DNA of 64,000 nt from Plebeiibacterium marinum (GCF_026013615.1 NZ_JAPDPI010000025.1:1-64000); one strand, 5' to 3'. Positions 16,576 to 25,378 are shown, counted from the stretch's first letter. The notes: generated by a model from the letters alone, not told the origin. Program-made: numbers and translations.

Positions 16576-18423
16576 TTATTCCTCCAATAATTTTTTAAAC
16601 TGTTCTTTTAATTCAACCACAGTAAACGGTAATCCTTGTACCTTATTGAATTGCCTGTATGGTATTTCAGGAAAGTTCATCCGTAAATAGTTGGCAAATT
16701 GTCCCAGATTCAATTCACAAACGATAATCTTCTTGTATTTTTTAAGTACATCGTAAGTGTTTTTGGGCAGTGGATTGATATAATTAAAATGAGCCAGGGC
16801 AACATTTATGCCTTCTTGCTTCAATTCATCAACTGCAGTATATAAATGACCAAATGTACCACCCCATCCAACAACTAAAACGTCACTATCAGGGCAGCCA
16901 AGTACATCTTGTTCAGGGATGTGGTTTTCAATATTTTTAACCTTTGCCTGGCGTGTATCTACCATTTTTTGGTGGTTTGGACCATCATAAGAAACCCCTC
17001 CTGTTAATTCATCCTTCTCCAAACCTCCAATCCGGTGCATTAATTTTGGAGTGCCTGGTTTTGCCCAGCTGCGAACCAACGATTTAGGATCGCGCATATA
17101 GGGTAGCCAATTGTCTGGGTTTCCTGTTACCCTTTTGGCTTTTATTTCAGGATAATCTTTTAAATCAGGAATTCTCCATGGCTGTGTGCCGTTGGCTAGA
17201 AATCCGTCAGTAAGCAAAATCACTGGAGTCATGTGTTCTACTGCAATTTTTGCTGCATAAAAGGCATACTCAAAGCAGTTGATTGGCGAAGAAGCTGCTA
17301 TTACAACGCAGGGGCTTTCTCCGTTTCGGCCATATAGGGCCTGGAACAAGTCGCTTTGCTCGGTTTTGGTTGGCAATCCTGTAGAAGGGCCTCCGCGCTG
17401 AACATTTACAATAACAATTGGGAGTTCGGCTATTACTGCCAGGCCGATAGCTTCACCTTTTAATGCTAAACCCGGGCCAGACGTGGTAGTCACAGCTAAG
17501 TCTCCGGCAAAACTGGCACCAATAGCAGTACAAATTCCGGCAATTTCATCTTCAGCCTGGAAAACCTTAACACCTAAATCTTTACGGGCAGATAGTTCCT
17601 GAAGGATTTCGGTTGCAGGAGTAATAGGGTAGGATCCTAAAAACAACTCAAGATTTGCTTTCTGGGATGCCGCAATCAATCCCCATGCAACAGCAGTGTT
17701 ACCGTTTAGGTTACGGTACCTACCTTTTTCAATTGAAGCCGGGTTTATATGATATGAAGGAGTTACTGCCTGAATGATAACGCCATAGTTATACCCTTCT
17801 TTAAGTACTTTAAGGTTGGCTTCAACAACCAACGGTTTTTTAGCAAATTTCTTTTTAATAAACTCATTTGTATGAGTCAATGGGCGGTCAAATAGCCAAT
17901 AAACCAGTCCTAAAGCGTACATATTTTTACTCCTTAGAATGCTTTTATGATCTAGCCCCATGCCTTTTAAACTCTCTTTGGTAAGAGTTGTGATGGGGGC
18001 TTTGATGATGTTAAAACCACCAAGCTTGTCCTCAACAATAGGATCGTTGGTTTGGTAGCCAGCCTTAGCAAGATTTTTGTCGTCAAAACTGTCCACATCC
18101 ATAATGATTGTACCTCCGGCCTTTACCCATTGCGCGTTTGCTTTAAGTGCAGCCGGATTCATGGCTACCAGCACATCTGCGTAATCACCTGGAGTATAAA
18201 CCTCGGTATGCCCGAAATGTACCTGAAAACCAGATACACCACCAATAGTTCCTTGAGGAGCCCTAATTTCAGCCGGGTAATCAGGGAATGTAGAAATATC
18301 ATTCCCAAAAATAGCTGAGGTATTCGAAAATAAAGTTCCTGTTAGCTGCATGCCGTCTCCGGAGTCTCCTGAGAATCGAACTACCACCTCGTCACGTTCG
18401 ATTACTTTTGAACTTCTTCCCAT
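16576..18423 (-). CDS. korA: 2-oxoglutarate:ferredoxin oxidoreductase, gamma-alpha fusion subunit
   Basis: A 615-residue subunit in which the gamma domain (residues 10-190; FSGDSGDGMQLTGTLFSNTS) is fused to the alpha subunit (about 205-615). The alpha part contains NGNTAVAWGLIAASQKA, FLGSYPITPATEILQELS, QAEDEIAGICTAIGASFAG and TTTSGPGLALKGEAIGLA, all diagnostic. The fusion is the normal Bacteroidota form. It is the first gene of korAB, with an unusually structured leader of interleaved inverted repeats upstream (18439-18559). Confidence 0.95.
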   Translation of the reverse strand: MGRSSKVIERDEVVVRFSGDSGDGMQLTGTLFSNTSAIFGNDISTFPDYPAEIRAPQGTIGGVSGFQVHFGHTEVYTPGDYADVLVAMNPAALKANAQWVKAGGTIIMDVDSFDDKNLAKAGYQTNDPIVEDKLGGFNIIKAPITTLTKESLKGMGLDHKSILRSKNMYALGLVYWLFDRPLTHTNEFIKKKFAKKPLVVEANLKVLKEGYNYGVIIQAVTPSYHINPASIEKGRYRNLNGNTAVAWGLIAASQKANLELFLGSYPITPATEILQELSARKDLGVKVFQAEDEIAGICTAIGASFAGDLAVTTTSGPGLALKGEAIGLAVIAELPIVIVNVQRGGPSTGLPTKTEQSDLFQALYGRNGESPCVVIAASSPINCFEYAFYAAKIAVEHMTPVILLTDGFLANGTQPWRIPDLKDYPEIKAKRVTGNPDNWLPYMRDPKSLVRSWAKPGTPKLMHRIGGLEKDELTGGVSYDGPNHQKMVDTRQAKVKNIENHIPEQDVLGCPDSDVLVVGWGGTFGHLYTAVDELKQEGINVALAHFNYINPLPKNTYDVLKKYKKIIVCELNLGQFANYLRMNFPEIPYRQFNKVQGLPFTVVELKEQFKKLLEE

Positions 18424-18438
18424 AATAATTTTAATCTG

Positions 18439-18559
18439 TTAATATCTGGATTCTTCAATGAAACTTTAAGATAATATAAAAGACAAGATTTATCAACATC
18501 ATTCATCCTGTTAAAATGATGCAATTAATCTTGATTCAGATATTAATCCTTAAAGTTTC
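18439..18559. repeat. Interleaved inverted repeats in korA leader
   Basis: Four arm pairs are visible: TTAATATCTG (18439-18448) with CAGATATTAA (18537-18546); GAAACTTTAAG (18460-18470) with CTTAAAGTTTC (18549-18559); CAAGATT (18484-18490) with AATCTTG (18527-18533); CATCATT (18497-18503) with AATGATG (18515-18521). The last three share a centre near 18509 and nest as one long imperfect palindrome. The first crosses the second, so in RNA it would form a pseudoknot-like alternative. The element ends 15 bases from the korA start codon. Confidence 0.65.
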
Positions 18560-18602
18560 GTTCACGTTAATTTAAAAGTAAAGGTAGGGTGTATGAAAAA
18601 AC

Positions 18603-18629
18603 AAAAGCTTGACTATAGTCAGCTTTTTG
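18603..18629 (+). terminator. Orphan terminator-like hairpin
   Basis: AAAAGC, one bulged T, TGAC, loop TATA, GTCA and GCTTTT make an 10-bp stem ending in five T residues. There is no plus-strand gene upstream for it to terminate, because korA points away. It may mark the 3' end of a small transcript from within 18480-18600, or act as a DNA palindrome. Confidence 0.4.
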
Positions 18630-18743
18630 TATGAATATCAATATTTTAGTGAGGTTTGTGTTGTATGCAAAATCAATTCCAAAACGTGTTAAGCAAAGAT
18701 TATTAGGTTAATATATAAAAATCTAAGTAGGTTGCGGAGCAAA

Positions 18744-18772
18744 GTTTTTTTCGAAAAAAACGCAGGCGCCTG
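18744..18772. repeat. Two adjacent perfect palindromes upstream of carbonic anhydrase gene
   Basis: GTTTTTTTCGAAAAAAAC (18744-18761, 18 bases) is followed after one base by CAGGCGCCTG (18763-18772, 10 bases), both perfectly self-complementary. They lie 66 bases before the -7 box. The GC-rich second palindrome stands out in this AT-rich gap and could be an operator. Confidence 0.5.
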
Positions 18773-18837
18773 AACAAAACATAGAAAACACTGCTTTATA
18801 GCAATGCGAACCAGTGTGTTGTTTGTGCGTAAAAAGC

Positions 18838-18845
18838 TATTTTTG
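18838..18845 (+). promoter_or_regulatory. -7 promoter box of gamma carbonic anhydrase gene
   Basis: TATTTTTG fits TAnnTTTG and lies 22 bases before the ATG at 18868. It lies inside the longest open frame (from 18814), which supports the shorter start. Confidence 0.6.
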
Positions 18846-18867
18846 CGACTTAAATAAAATTATAGAT

Positions 18868-19383
18868 ATGGCTTTAATAAAGGAAGTGAGGGGATTTACC
18901 CCCAAAATTGGTGAAAATGTTTATTTGGCCGAAAATGCTACTATAGTTGGCGATGTTGAGATTGGGAACGATTGTAGTGTTTGGTTCAATGCTGTTTTAA
19001 GGGGAGATGTTAACTCTATTAAAATAGGGAATAAGGTAAATATCCAGGATGGATCAGTATTGCATACACTATATCAGAAGTCAACAATTGAAATTGGCGA
19101 CAATGTATCAATTGGCCATAATGTAACAATTCATGGTGCAAAAATTGAGAATGATGTATTGGTAGGGATGGGTGCAACAATCTTAGATCATGCAGTTATT
19201 GGCGAAAACTCGATTATTGCGGCAAACTCATTGGTGTTGAGTAACACCAAGGTGGAGCCCAATAGTGTTTATGCAGGTGTTCCGGCAAAAAAAGTTAAGG
19301 ATATTGAGCCTGAACAAACAAAGGAAATGATTGAGAAGATTGCGAATAATTATTTGATGTACTCTAGCTGGTATAAGGAATAA
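18868..19383 (+). CDS. Gamma carbonic anhydrase family protein
   Basis: A 171-residue left-handed beta-helix protein of hexapeptide repeats, such as VYLAENATIVGDVEIGND and VSIGHNVTIHGAKIEND. The three zinc-ligand histidines of the gamma class are present (in SVLHTLY, and GHNVTIHG with two). It has the compact YrdA/PaaY form without the long acidic loop of archaeal Cam. Start chosen at MALIKEVRGF; the upstream frame crosses the promoter. Activity as CO2 hydratase is plausible but YrdA-type proteins often show none. Followed by a palindromic heptamer repeat. Confidence 0.9.
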   Translation: MALIKEVRGFTPKIGENVYLAENATIVGDVEIGNDCSVWFNAVLRGDVNSIKIGNKVNIQDGSVLHTLYQKSTIEIGDNVSIGHNVTIHGAKIENDVLVGMGATILDHAVIGENSIIAANSLVLSNTKVEPNSVYAGVPAKKVKDIEPEQTKEMIEKIANNYLMYSSWYKE

Positions 19384-19391
19384 TCATTTGA

Positions 19392-19448
19392 GAAGTCAGA
19401 AGTCGGAAGTTTGAAGTTGTATACTTCATACCACCGACTTCTGTCTTC
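19392..19448. repeat. Palindromic heptamer repeat, also a terminator hairpin
   Basis: Four tandem 7-base units of the form GAAGTNN run from 19392 to 19419, and an inverted set follows (19420-19448). The outer arms (19392-19406 and 19434-19448) pair at 14 of 15 positions, and an inner TGAAGT/ACTTCA stem (19412-19417, 19423-19428) adds to it. T residues follow on the plus side. Between convergent genes it probably ends both transcripts. The modular repeat suggests a dispersed intergenic element. Confidence 0.7.
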
Positions 19449-19458
19449 TTTTTCAACA

Positions 19459-21174
19459 CTACTTTATGCCACGTTTGTCTCCGGCATGGCTTAATACAGT
19501 TCCTTTCAATATCCCATTGTATTTAGATGGATCAGAAAGTATTTCAAGAGCTTTATCAAGCTCCTCATCTTCTTGCAGGCTGTATTTAATAGCACCCTTC
19601 TGGTAGTAATATCTTTTAATAATTTCAGCACCTAATAATTCAGAAATCTCTTTTCTAAAAATATTCAAGTCTTTCTGAACATCAAGTTTTAGTAACTTCT
19701 CAAGTTGTTCAAATTCGGCTTTTGATTTTTCATAATATTCTTCTCTTTTAGCTGTTTGCTTTAGCTTCTTAAGTGCATCCTGAGTAGCCGACTCATATTT
19801 AAAATCTTCTTTTGACGCAACAAAAGCCTTAAAATTATCAAATATTGCATCGGTAATTTTAAATCTCTCAGCACTTGAAATCTCTTTGTTTTTAATGCAA
19901 AAGTCGGTGGCAAAGTTGAAGAACATGTTTTGGGCAACCAGGGCAAACGAAATGTTGCCATATTTGGTGATGTCCACTTTTACATCCGGCGATACGCCTC
20001 CGCCATCATATACCGAACGGCCACCAAATGTTTTAAATTCTGAAATCAGCGAATCTGGTATCAGTCCCACGCTTCCATCTTCGTTTCTGTTACTGTAATC
20101 TACGGCCTGGATACATCTTCCGCTTGGAATATAGTATTTGGCAGTTGTAACTTTTAGCTTGCTGTTATATGATAGATTACGGGTTGTTTGTACCAATCCC
20201 TTTCCAAAAGAGCGTTGGCCAACAAGCACCGCCCGGTCCATATCTTGAAGACTGCCAGCTACAATTTCAGATGCTGATGCGGAGCCCCTGCTGATTAAAA
20301 CAGTTAAAGGAATTATGGTGTCAACAGGTTCTTTTGTGGCCCGGTATACTTTGTCCCATTGCTTTACTTTTCCCCTGGTAGAAACCACTTCAGAGCCTTT
20401 TTTAACAAACAGGTTTACAATCTTAACTGCATCATCTAATAATCCACCGGGATTTGCTCTAAGGTCCAGGATGATACTTTGCGCACCTTGATTTTCCTTT
20501 AAATCAATAAGTGCTTTTTCAACTTCTTTGGAGCAGTTTTGAGTGAAATTGTTCAAAATAATAATTCCTGTTTTGTCATTAACCATACCGAAGTAAGGAA
20601 CAGGGTTTATTGATATTTTTTCCCGGATAAGCTCTATGGTAAGAGGTTTATTAGTTCCCGGGCGGTCAATTTTTAGTTTTAAGGGAGTATTGGGGGCTCC
20701 TTTTAAAAGTTCACTGACTTCGGAACTTGCTTTCCCAACTACATGTACTCCATTTACTTCAAGAAGTTTGTCGCCTGCTTTTAAACCTGCTTTTTGAGCC
20801 GGAAAACCTTCATATGGCTCTGCTATGACTATGTATTCACCGTTTTTCGAAATAAGCGATCCCATGCCACCATATTCTCCGGTTGTCATAAACTTAAAGT
20901 CCTCCATATCATCTTCCGGGATGTATGTGGTATATGGGTCAAGCGACTCCAACATGTTGTCGATGCCTGTTTTTATTAATTTTTCCGGATTTGTTTCGTC
21001 AACGTAATAGCTATTTAATTCCCTGAAAAGGGTATAAAATATATCCAGGTTTTTGATGATAGAAAAGTTTCGTTTATCATCATTGTTAAAGCCGAGTAGC
21101 CCGACTGAAACCACCATAACGATCAACATACTGCTGATCCATTTTACTCGGCTCGATTTTAAAAATCTGTTCAT
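19459..21174 (-). CDS. S41 family C-terminal processing peptidase
   Basis: A 571-residue protease from the ATG at 21174, chosen because the earlier codon at 21198 overlaps cysH while 21174 lies just after its stop. An N-terminal membrane anchor (about 12-30), a leading helical domain, a PDZ domain (about 95-175; AGLKAGDKLLEVNG) and the catalytic S41 domain follow, with Ser300 in GSASASE and Lys325 in RSFGKG, 25 residues apart as in Prc/CtpA. The C-terminal 200 residues are Lys/Glu-rich and helical. It would cut envelope proteins in the periplasm. Confidence 0.94.
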   Translation of the reverse strand: MNRFLKSSRVKWISSMLIVMVVSVGLLGFNNDDKRNFSIIKNLDIFYTLFRELNSYYVDETNPEKLIKTGIDNMLESLDPYTTYIPEDDMEDFKFMTTGEYGGMGSLISKNGEYIVIAEPYEGFPAQKAGLKAGDKLLEVNGVHVVGKASSEVSELLKGAPNTPLKLKIDRPGTNKPLTIELIREKISINPVPYFGMVNDKTGIIILNNFTQNCSKEVEKALIDLKENQGAQSIILDLRANPGGLLDDAVKIVNLFVKKGSEVVSTRGKVKQWDKVYRATKEPVDTIIPLTVLISRGSASASEIVAGSLQDMDRAVLVGQRSFGKGLVQTTRNLSYNSKLKVTTAKYYIPSGRCIQAVDYSNRNEDGSVGLIPDSLISEFKTFGGRSVYDGGGVSPDVKVDITKYGNISFALVAQNMFFNFATDFCIKNKEISSAERFKITDAIFDNFKAFVASKEDFKYESATQDALKKLKQTAKREEYYEKSKAEFEQLEKLLKLDVQKDLNIFRKEISELLGAEIIKRYYYQKGAIKYSLQEDEELDKALEILSDPSKYNGILKGTVLSHAGDKRGIK

Positions 21175-21178
21175 TCGT

Positions 21179-21883
21179 TTATTTTTTATGTAATCCACAT
21201 TCTTTAGTATCCGGGTTTTCCCAATACCAACGTCCAGCCCTGATATCTTCGCCTTCTAGCACGGCTCTTGTACAAGGTTGGCATCCGATACTCGGAAAAT
21301 CTTTATCGTGAAGGGGGTTGTATGGGATTCCGTTTTCTTTTATGTAGTCCCAAACATCCTTCTCGCTCCAGTTTGCCAGTGGATTAATTTTTAAAATGTT
21401 ATTATTTTCATCCCATTCAACAATCTGTATGTCGGTTCTGGTTACTGATTGATCAGCCCTTAAGCCACATATCCATGCATCTAATCCTTCAAAAGCTCTT
21501 TTTAAAGGTTCCAGTTTTCGGTTGTAGCAGCACTCTTTTCTGTTTTCAATACTGTCGTAAAAAAGATTGATACCTTTTTGTACAACCATTTTTTGTACAT
21601 TTTCCGATTTGGGGAAATAAACCTCAAGCTTTGTTTTGTATCGCTTGTTGGTACGATCTATTAGATCATAGGTTTCAGGAAATAATCTTCCCGTATCGAG
21701 GGTAAATATCCTGGCATTATTGTTAACGCTCAAAATCATTTGTGTCAATACCTGATCTTCCGCACCAAGGCTTGATGCCAGAGCAATTTTATCATCATAT
21801 TTTTCTAAGAAATAGGAGATGACTTCAATTGGGCCGGCATTTAAAAATTTTTTGTTTAGTTCTGATATTTCTTCTCTTGTCAT
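21179..21883 (-). CDS. cysH: APS/PAPS reductase (CysH), iron-sulfur type
   Basis: A 234-residue adenylyl-sulfate reductase that forms sulfite. ALASSLGAEDQ is the PP-loop nucleotide site, and TLDTGRLFPET and GLRADQSVTRT are family motifs. KECCYNRK and GCQPCTR supply the two cysteine pairs of the [4Fe-4S] cluster that marks APS-using enzymes, and the tail KECGLHKK holds the catalytic Cys. No other sulfate-assimilation gene is nearby, so partners must lie elsewhere. The gene leads the S41 peptidase gene with a 4-base gap. Confidence 0.94.
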   Translation of the reverse strand: MTREEISELNKKFLNAGPIEVISYFLEKYDDKIALASSLGAEDQVLTQMILSVNNNARIFTLDTGRLFPETYDLIDRTNKRYKTKLEVYFPKSENVQKMVVQKGINLFYDSIENRKECCYNRKLEPLKRAFEGLDAWICGLRADQSVTRTDIQIVEWDENNNILKINPLANWSEKDVWDYIKENGIPYNPLHDKDFPSIGCQPCTRAVLEGEDIRAGRWYWENPDTKECGLHKK

Positions 21884-21924
21884 TACTTTATAAAGCTTAA
21901 AAAGCGACTAAATTTGTTATGGTA

Positions 21925-21932
21925 CAAATATA
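21925..21932 (-). promoter_or_regulatory. -7 promoter box of cysH
   Basis: The minus strand reads TATATTTG, a match to TAnnTTTG, about 42 bases before the cysH start. The -33 element was not confirmed. Confidence 0.55.
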
Positions 21933-21987
21933 GCCGCACTTATTTTTATAGGTTAACAAACCTTTTTTCTGTGTTCTTTTCAAATTA

Positions 21988-23016
21988 TTATTGCCCGAAA
22001 GATACGCCCAGGTTAATTGCTTTTTCAACAAGCGTGTTGTCTGGTTCAATCAATCTGGTTTTTCCTCCAACTTCTTCAAGAGGAACTGAGGTTATTTCGC
22101 CTCCTTTGATAGAGACCATAGTTCCAAATTCATGGTCATGAATCAATTTGGCAGCATACGATCCATATCTGGTAGCTAAAATCCTGTCAGCCGGAGATGG
22201 GCTGCCTCCTCGTTGGATATATCCCAGTATGGTTTCCCTGGTTTCAATACCGGTTCTGGCCATAATTTCTTTTCCAATGTATCTGGCGGCATTTTTCTTG
22301 TTTGGCGTTTTGATGCCTTCTCCCACAACAATAATAGAATAGGGTTTCCCTTTTTCGGCTCTTGAAATAACCGTTTGGGCTACCACATCCATATCATATT
22401 CCATTTCAGGAAGCAGAATTACATCCCCGCCTCCTGCAAGGCCTGAATGCAGAGCGATCCAGCCGGCATTGTGTCCCATTACTTCTATTACCATTACCCT
22501 TTTGTGTGAATTGGCAGTGGTATGAAGCCTGTCGATGGCATCAGTTGCAATGTTTACAGCAGAATCAAACCCAAAAGTCACATCGGTTCCCCAAACATCG
22601 TTATCAATGGTTTTGGGAAGCCCAACAATATTTAGTCCTTCCTTTGCCAGTAAGTTGGCTGTTTTCTGAGTTCCATTTCCACCAATACAAACCAAAGCGT
22701 CCAGGCCAAGCCTTTCATAGTTTTCCAGAATAACCTGCGGTTTATCATCAACAGTATCCCCATCCTGTGGTTTAAATGGCTTCATTCTGGAGGTACCTAA
22801 AATAGTGCCGCCCAATGTTAAAATCCCGGACAGCTTATCCTCGGTTAGTTCTTCGTATTCTCTGTCAATTAATCCACTAAAACCATTGGAAATACCAATA
22901 ACTTCCATACCGTACTGGACTATTGCTGTTTTTCCTACTCCTCTTATTGCTGCATTTAAACCAGGGCAATCGCCCCCTGCCGTTAAAATTCCAATTTTTG
23001 TCTTTTTACCTGTCAT
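21988..23016 (-). CDS. pfkA: 6-phosphofructokinase
   Basis: A 342-residue phosphofructokinase converting fructose 6-phosphate to the 1,6-bisphosphate in glycolysis. TAGGDCPGLNAAIRG opens the nucleotide site, GGNGTQKTA (112-120) takes the place of the usual GGDGS, PKTIDNDVWGTD holds the catalytic Asp pair, and ETILGYIQRGGSPSPADR the sugar-phosphate site. Gly115 at the donor position suggests ATP, while Lys135 in PKTIDND is seen in PPi-linked and group III enzymes, so donor use is not certain. Single gene, upstream of the universal stress gene's reading direction. Confidence 0.93.
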   Translation of the reverse strand: MTGKKTKIGILTAGGDCPGLNAAIRGVGKTAIVQYGMEVIGISNGFSGLIDREYEELTEDKLSGILTLGGTILGTSRMKPFKPQDGDTVDDKPQVILENYERLGLDALVCIGGNGTQKTANLLAKEGLNIVGLPKTIDNDVWGTDVTFGFDSAVNIATDAIDRLHTTANSHKRVMVIEVMGHNAGWIALHSGLAGGGDVILLPEMEYDMDVVAQTVISRAEKGKPYSIIVVGEGIKTPNKKNAARYIGKEIMARTGIETRETILGYIQRGGSPSPADRILATRYGSYAAKLIHDHEFGTMVSIKGGEITSVPLEEVGGKTRLIEPDNTLVEKAINLGVSFGQ

Positions 23017-23060
23017 GATAAACGTGTTTTAATTGAACGCGTAAATTTAATTTAAAATAA

Positions 23061-23903
23061 CTATTGATGAAAGAATAACATAGGTATATCTACATTAAAA
23101 AGCATGGTTTTAGTTAAACTTGGGTGCAATAATTTAGAGATAATATTTCTTTTTTTGCGAGTTATGGCCAAAAGGTCAATGTCAGTATTTTTTATGTATT
23201 CGTTAGCTGCCTGTAAAATGTCTTCCCCGTAAATGTACTCAGATTGCATTCTTTGATTTCGATATGTTGAGGTACAATATTCTGCGTACTCATTGAGCAG
23301 ATCAATGTCTGCTTTTTCTTTCCCGCCGTTGCAATATTGTACACTGTGAATCATGGTGTCAAAGGACATGATTAAACGGATAAGCTTGTGCAATGAGGTG
23401 TATTCGCACTGGCAAAAATCTGTTAAAAACAAGATGTTTTGTAGTTTGTTAAGGTTCAGATCGTAATCTTTGGGGACTGCAAGAACAGGAAAATGGATGC
23501 TGTTGATGATGTCTAAAGTAACGCTTCCTAGCAATTCTTTTATGGTTTCGCCTTTGCTTTTGGTCCCCATAATAACCAGGTCGGGGTGGTAGCTGTTGCA
23601 GAACTCAGGTATGGCATCCTCTGGGTATCCTTCAATTATTTTTGTTTTTATGATGATGCCTTCAGATAAAGAATCTGCTATGGCCTGTTGTTTTATTTTT
23701 TCAAGTTCATTGCCGGCTTCTTGCTGTGAAGTTATTTTTGGGTAATTATAAGGCTCGTCATTTTGATCCTCTTCAAGATATGGAGTGTAAGCATGCAGAA
23801 GGGTTATTTCACTTTGAAATTTTTGGGCCAAAAGTAAACAGTAGTTGATTGCGTTTATTGTGTATGGCTCGAAATTAATGGGCACTAAAAATCTGATGTA
23901 CAT
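23061..23903 (-). CDS. Universal stress protein, tandem UspA domains
   Basis: A 280-residue protein of two UspA-like domains (about 1-145 and 150-280). The first has the ATP-binding pattern MGTKSKGETIKELLGSVT with IHFPVLAVP. The second keeps the fold (LLAITRKKRNIISKLLHPS, IPMLFFHQ) but lacks the glycine motif, so probably only one domain binds nucleotide. Cytoplasmic stress protein; partners unknown. It lies 44 bases upstream of pfkA in the same direction, so co-transcription is possible. Confidence 0.88.
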   Translation of the reverse strand: MYIRFLVPINFEPYTINAINYCLLLAQKFQSEITLLHAYTPYLEEDQNDEPYNYPKITSQQEAGNELEKIKQQAIADSLSEGIIIKTKIIEGYPEDAIPEFCNSYHPDLVIMGTKSKGETIKELLGSVTLDIINSIHFPVLAVPKDYDLNLNKLQNILFLTDFCQCEYTSLHKLIRLIMSFDTMIHSVQYCNGGKEKADIDLLNEYAEYCTSTYRNQRMQSEYIYGEDILQAANEYIKNTDIDLLAITRKKRNIISKLLHPSLTKTMLFNVDIPMLFFHQ

Positions 23904-24240
23904 GTTTTCTCCTTTCTTATTGAAGTGATTTCATGCTATAAGATATATAAATTTAATCAAAATTTATCCTCTTCGAAAAAAAATGGAAGGACAAAAGTTG
24001 GTGTTGTCGAATTGTTTATGGCTAAATGTGTTTGTGTGTTTTGTGTATTGAGGAGGTAGAGCTTTGTACACTTGCAGGTTGATATATTTTTCCGAACACC
24101 AGGGGGATATTGGGATGGCTTTGCTTTTGAAAAATATTGTGTACAGAAGGTGTTTTAAAAGGGTGGTGGGTGTGAAAGAAAAAGGCCACATCGTAATTAA
24201 TGTGGCCTTTGATATTGATCGATACTGTTATCCTCTATTT
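23904..24240. other. Intergenic region upstream of usp
   Basis: These 337 bases between queA and the stress protein gene (both minus) contain the queA terminator at 24175-24210. The rest is G/T-rich on the plus strand around 24030-24180, with short frames that do not look like proteins. No RNA gene or clear promoter box was seen. Confidence 0.45.
24175..24210 (-). terminator. Rho-independent terminator of queA
   Basis: A perfect 11-bp stem, AAAGGCCACAT / ATGTGGCCTTT, with an 8-base loop, followed on the minus strand by TTTTTCTTT. It begins 31 bases after the queA stop. Confidence 0.88.
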
Positions 24241-25290
24241 TTATATAATGAGCATGGCGTCTCCATAAGTACCAAATCGGTACTTTTCTTTTACGGCAAC
24301 GTCGTAGGCATTCATTAGGTTATCGTATCCTGCAAATGCAGCCGTCATCATCATTAACGTCGACAGAGGAAGATGAAAGTTAGAAATCATGCAATTGGCA
24401 ACGCTGAATTCATACGGAGGGAAGATGAATTTGTTAGTCCACCCTTCGAAAGGTTTTACGTGCCCAAAGGTAGAAACAGAGCTTTCAATGGTTCTCATTA
24501 CAGTCGTTCCTACTGCACATATTTTCTTTTTAGCCTCCTTGCCGATATTGATTATATTACAAGCTTCTTCGGTAATAAAAATTTGCTCCGAGTCCATCTT
24601 GTGTTTTGTTAAATCTTCAACATCAACCGAACGGAAATTTCCCAGTCCCACGTGCAACGTAACTTCGGCAAAGTCAACCCCTATAATTTCCAGCCTTTTC
24701 ATTAATTCACGGCTAAAGTGCATTCCTGCAGTTGGAGCTGCAACAGCACCTTCATGTTTTGCGTAAATTGTTTGGTAGCGGTCTTTGTCTTCCGGTTCAA
24801 CTTTGCGGTTTATTATTTTTGGTAGTGGAGTTTCCCCCAATGCAAATAAAGCGTTTTTAAATTCGTCGTGAGGGCCATCATATAAGAATCTTAATGTACG
24901 GCCTCTTGAAGTTGTATTGTCGATAACTTCGGCTACCATTTCATCGTCTTCACCAAAGTAGAGTTTGTTTCCTATTCTGATTTTTCTGGCCGGATCAACC
25001 AACACGTCCCAAAGCTTTTGTTCTCTGTTTAACTCACGTAAAAGGAATACTTCAATTTCAGCCCCTGTTTTTTCCTTGTTGCCATATAGTCTGGCAGGAA
25101 ATACTTTGGTGTTGTTGAATATCATTACGTCTTTCTCGTCGAAATATTCAACAAGGTCTTTAAATACTTTGTGTTCAATGGCTCCTGTGTTTTTGTCAAT
25201 CACCATTAATCTTGATTCGTCGCGGTTTTGAGTTGGGTGTAAAGCAATTAGTTCTTCGGGTAGATTGTACTTAAACTTCGATAACTTCAT
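24241..25290 (-). CDS. queA: S-adenosylmethionine:tRNA ribosyltransferase-isomerase
   Basis: A 349-residue QueA that transfers and isomerises the ribosyl group of SAM onto preQ1 in tRNA, making epoxyqueuosine. Motifs: [21 protein letters not shown] at the start, [13 protein letters not shown], the SAM-region [25 protein letters not shown] and [18 protein letters not shown]. Length is typical. It ends the ftsX-DUF3098-uppP-truB-queA gene series on the minus strand, though with its own likely promoter at 25371-25378. Confidence 0.96.
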   Translation of the reverse strand: MKLSKFKYNLPEELIALHPTQNRDESRLMVIDKNTGAIEHKVFKDLVEYFDEKDVMIFNNTKVFPARLYGNKEKTGAEIEVFLLRELNREQKLWDVLVDPARKIRIGNKLYFGEDDEMVAEVIDNTTSRGRTLRFLYDGPHDEFKNALFALGETPLPKIINRKVEPEDKDRYQTIYAKHEGAVAAPTAGMHFSRELMKRLEIIGVDFAEVTLHVGLGNFRSVDVEDLTKHKMDSEQIFITEEACNIINIGKEAKKKICAVGTTVMRTIESSVSTFGHVKPFEGWTNKFIFPPYEFSVANCMISNFHLPLSTLMMMTAAFAGYDNLMNAYDVAVKEKYRFGTYGDAMLII

Positions 25291-25370
25291 TTGAAATCTG
25301 TTTATTTAATATTAGCCAGCTTTTTTATTGTGTTCAACATTAAAAACATGTTGATTATAAATACATTTTG

Positions 25371-25378
25371 CAAATGTA
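25371..25378 (-). promoter_or_regulatory. Possible -7 promoter box of queA
   Basis: On the minus strand TACATTTG matches TAnnTTTG, 80 bases before the queA start. A small CAACAT/ATGTTG hairpin (25335-25353) lies in the resulting leader. Confidence 0.4.

Larger units (their letters stand above)
18424..18867. other. Structured 444-base divergent intergenic region
   Basis: The gap between korA (minus) and the carbonic anhydrase gene (plus). It contains interleaved inverted repeats at 18439-18559, a hairpin with a T run at 18603-18629, two adjacent palindromes at 18744-18772 and a -7 promoter box at 18838-18845. No coding frame is apparent. It is the most structured non-coding stretch in the window and could hide a small RNA, though I recognise none. 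Confidence 0.6.
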
